From: Clostridiaceae bacterium
Lineage (GTDB): Bacteria; Bacillota; Clostridia; Saccharofermentanales; DTU023
Reading direction: 5' to 3'
Assembly (NCBI GenBank): GCA_012728535.1
Contig: JAAYEX010000146.1
Coordinates: forward strand, 1 to 7,354
Length of the DNA stretch: 7,354 nucleotides
Shown: in pieces, positions 6,804 to 7,354 of the stretch
Numbering within the stretch: position 1 is the stretch's first letter
Layout: every line of letters starts with the position of its first letter
Notes under the pieces: model-generated
Databases searched by the model: none
The model's input: the letters and a program-made list of their open reading frames with translations, nothing else
Told to the model about the DNA's origin: nothing
Translations under genes and position numbers: made by a program

Positions 6804-6955
6804 TTTACCGACCTGTGAATAAAGATGTGGAGGGCTTGAAGAAGAAGTCTCTTTATAGTCAAATTGCCGAATTAGTGGAAGATTCACAGCTAAAGTTTTA
6901 TTCGTTAGGCAAGTGGGAGAATTTGCCGGAAATAGATCTCAGACAAGCCCCGTAA
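6800..6955 (+). CDS. Small ORF (51 aa) coupled to the permease gene, function unknown
   Basis: An ATG at 6800 overlaps the permease TGA in the same ATGA arrangement used by the preceding gene pair, and the frame stays open to the TAA at 6953-6955. The predicted peptide begins MIYRPVNKDVEGLKKKSLYS and ends in LPEIDLRQAP. It is charged and soluble-looking, with a central stretch that may form a helix (SLYSQIAELVEDSQ). It has no signal peptide, membrane segment, cysteine pair or Gly-Gly leader. I recognise no family. Support comes from the exact stop-start overlap, balanced amino-acid content, and the promoter of the next unit beginning directly after its stop. No independent ribosome binding site is clear, so it would depend on coupling. 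It could be an accessory or regulatory peptide of the exporter, the degraded start of a larger gene, or a chance frame. Confidence 0.5.
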   Translation: MIYRPVNKDVEGLKKKSLYSQIAELVEDSQLKFYSLGKWENLPEIDLRQAP

Positions 6956-6956
6956 C

Positions 6957-6986
6957 TTGCCAAGGAAGCCTATTATAACGTATATT
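6957..6986 (+). promoter_or_regulatory. Sigma-A-type promoter for the PLP-enzyme gene
   Basis: TTGCCA (6957-6962, five of six consensus bases) and TATATT (6981-6986, five of six) are separated by 18 bases. Transcription would start near 6993, giving a leader of about 65 bases before the ATG at 7058. The -35 element begins two bases after the stop of the small ORF at 6800-6955, so the right-hand gene is probably its own transcription unit. Confidence 0.55.
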
Positions 6987-6995
6987 AGATCTAAT
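6984..6995. promoter_or_regulatory. 12-bp palindrome overlapping the -10 element, possible operator
   Basis: ATTAGATCTAAT is a perfect palindrome. It covers the second half of the proposed -10 element and the expected transcription start, a common place for a repressor operator. No regulator gene is in the window, so the binding protein is unknown. Confidence 0.35.
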
Positions 6996-7057
6996 TGCGT
7001 TTGGTTCCAAAAACTCAATCCAGACAAAATTATATAAAAATTTACAAGGAGTGAACA

Positions 7058-7354
7058 ATGCTAATTGACCTAACGATCAATAAGGAGCGGCTCGATCATG
7101 TTGTTGAGCGTGCCAGAGAACAAAACATCATTATCCCCACATTCGCACAATTACGTGACCCGGACAAAATCCCCGAAAAAATTAAAAAAGCTTTAAAAAA
7201 CGTCGGCTCATGGGATGTAAATCCGTTGAACCTTTTCCGTGTAACCTGGAAAAATGAGCCTACTCTAGAGGGGGCCGGCTATGGCGACGTGAATATTATT
7301 GAGTTCCCTCAACAACTTAGCGGTATCGATGCCCGCATCTTTGTCATGGTTGGC
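7058..7354 (+). CDS. N-terminal part of a PLP-dependent cysteine-synthase-like enzyme, cut by the window edge
   Basis: The first 99 codons are present and the frame is open at the window end. AAGGAG at 7046-7051, six bases before the ATG, gives a firm start. The segment IIIPTFAQLRDPDKIPEKIK, followed by WDVNPLNLFRVTWKNEP and a GAGYGDVN run, matches what I recall of proteins annotated as pyridoxal-5'-phosphate-dependent protein subunit beta, members of the tryptophan-synthase-beta/cysteine-synthase fold. In those proteins the lysine that binds PLP lies shortly beyond this point, so the catalytic residues cannot be checked here. The protein would be cytoplasmic and active in amino-acid metabolism; the exact reaction is not established from this fragment. 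It has its own promoter and seems unrelated in function to the exporter operon. Confidence 0.7.
   Translation, partial: MLIDLTINKERLDHVVERAREQNIIIPTFAQLRDPDKIPEKIKKALKNVGSWDVNPLNLFRVTWKNEPTLEGAGYGDVNIIEFPQQLSGIDARIFVMVG

Noticed and set aside
6908..6961. GGCAAG/CTTGCC as a terminator at the end of the operon
   Set aside because: The arms are 42 bases apart, the left arm lies in the small ORF, and no T-run follows.

Overview
The window reads as a piece of a bacterial chromosome, most likely from Bacillota (probably Clostridia). The strong AAGGAG-type ribosome binding sites, the separate ATPase and permease genes of a MacAB/YknXYZ-type exporter, the YuxL-like S9 peptidase and the absence of any visible outer-membrane partner all point that way. 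This is inference; nothing here fixes the genus. All genes recognised lie on the + strand.

Left part (1-870): AT-rich DNA holding the C-terminal end of a polytopic membrane protein (stop at 426), then about 400 bases without a convincing gene but dense in short repeats. It ends in the 3' half of a tRNA-Arg(CCT): anticodon loop, T arm, acceptor strand and encoded CCA are present, but no matching 5' half precedes them. This is the arrangement left at one end of an element that integrated into a tRNA gene. Positions 1 to about 825 would be element DNA and sequence from 871 on the old chromosome. Tandem and inverted copies of a TTTGCTAAGAA motif lie 140-220 bases from the tRNA remnant and could be integrase or excisionase binding sites.

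Centre (1019-6955): a tightly packed operon. It encodes a cytoplasmic S9 (prolyl oligopeptidase family) peptidase, an unusually long membrane-fusion protein, a MacB/LolD-type ABC ATPase, a four-TM MacB/FtsX-type permease, and a 51-residue ORF whose ATG overlaps the permease stop. Every junction overlaps (11, 23, 4 and 4 bases), so translation is probably coupled. The three transport proteins should form one exporter in the cytoplasmic membrane. A cytosolic peptidase as first gene suggests, without proving, a role in handling peptides. The 51-residue ORF is unknown and is the most obvious candidate for an overlooked partner.

Right part (6956-7354): a good sigma-A-type promoter with a 12-bp palindrome on its -10 region, then the first 99 codons of a protein resembling PLP-dependent cysteine-synthase-like enzymes. 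It runs off the window and looks like a separate transcription unit.
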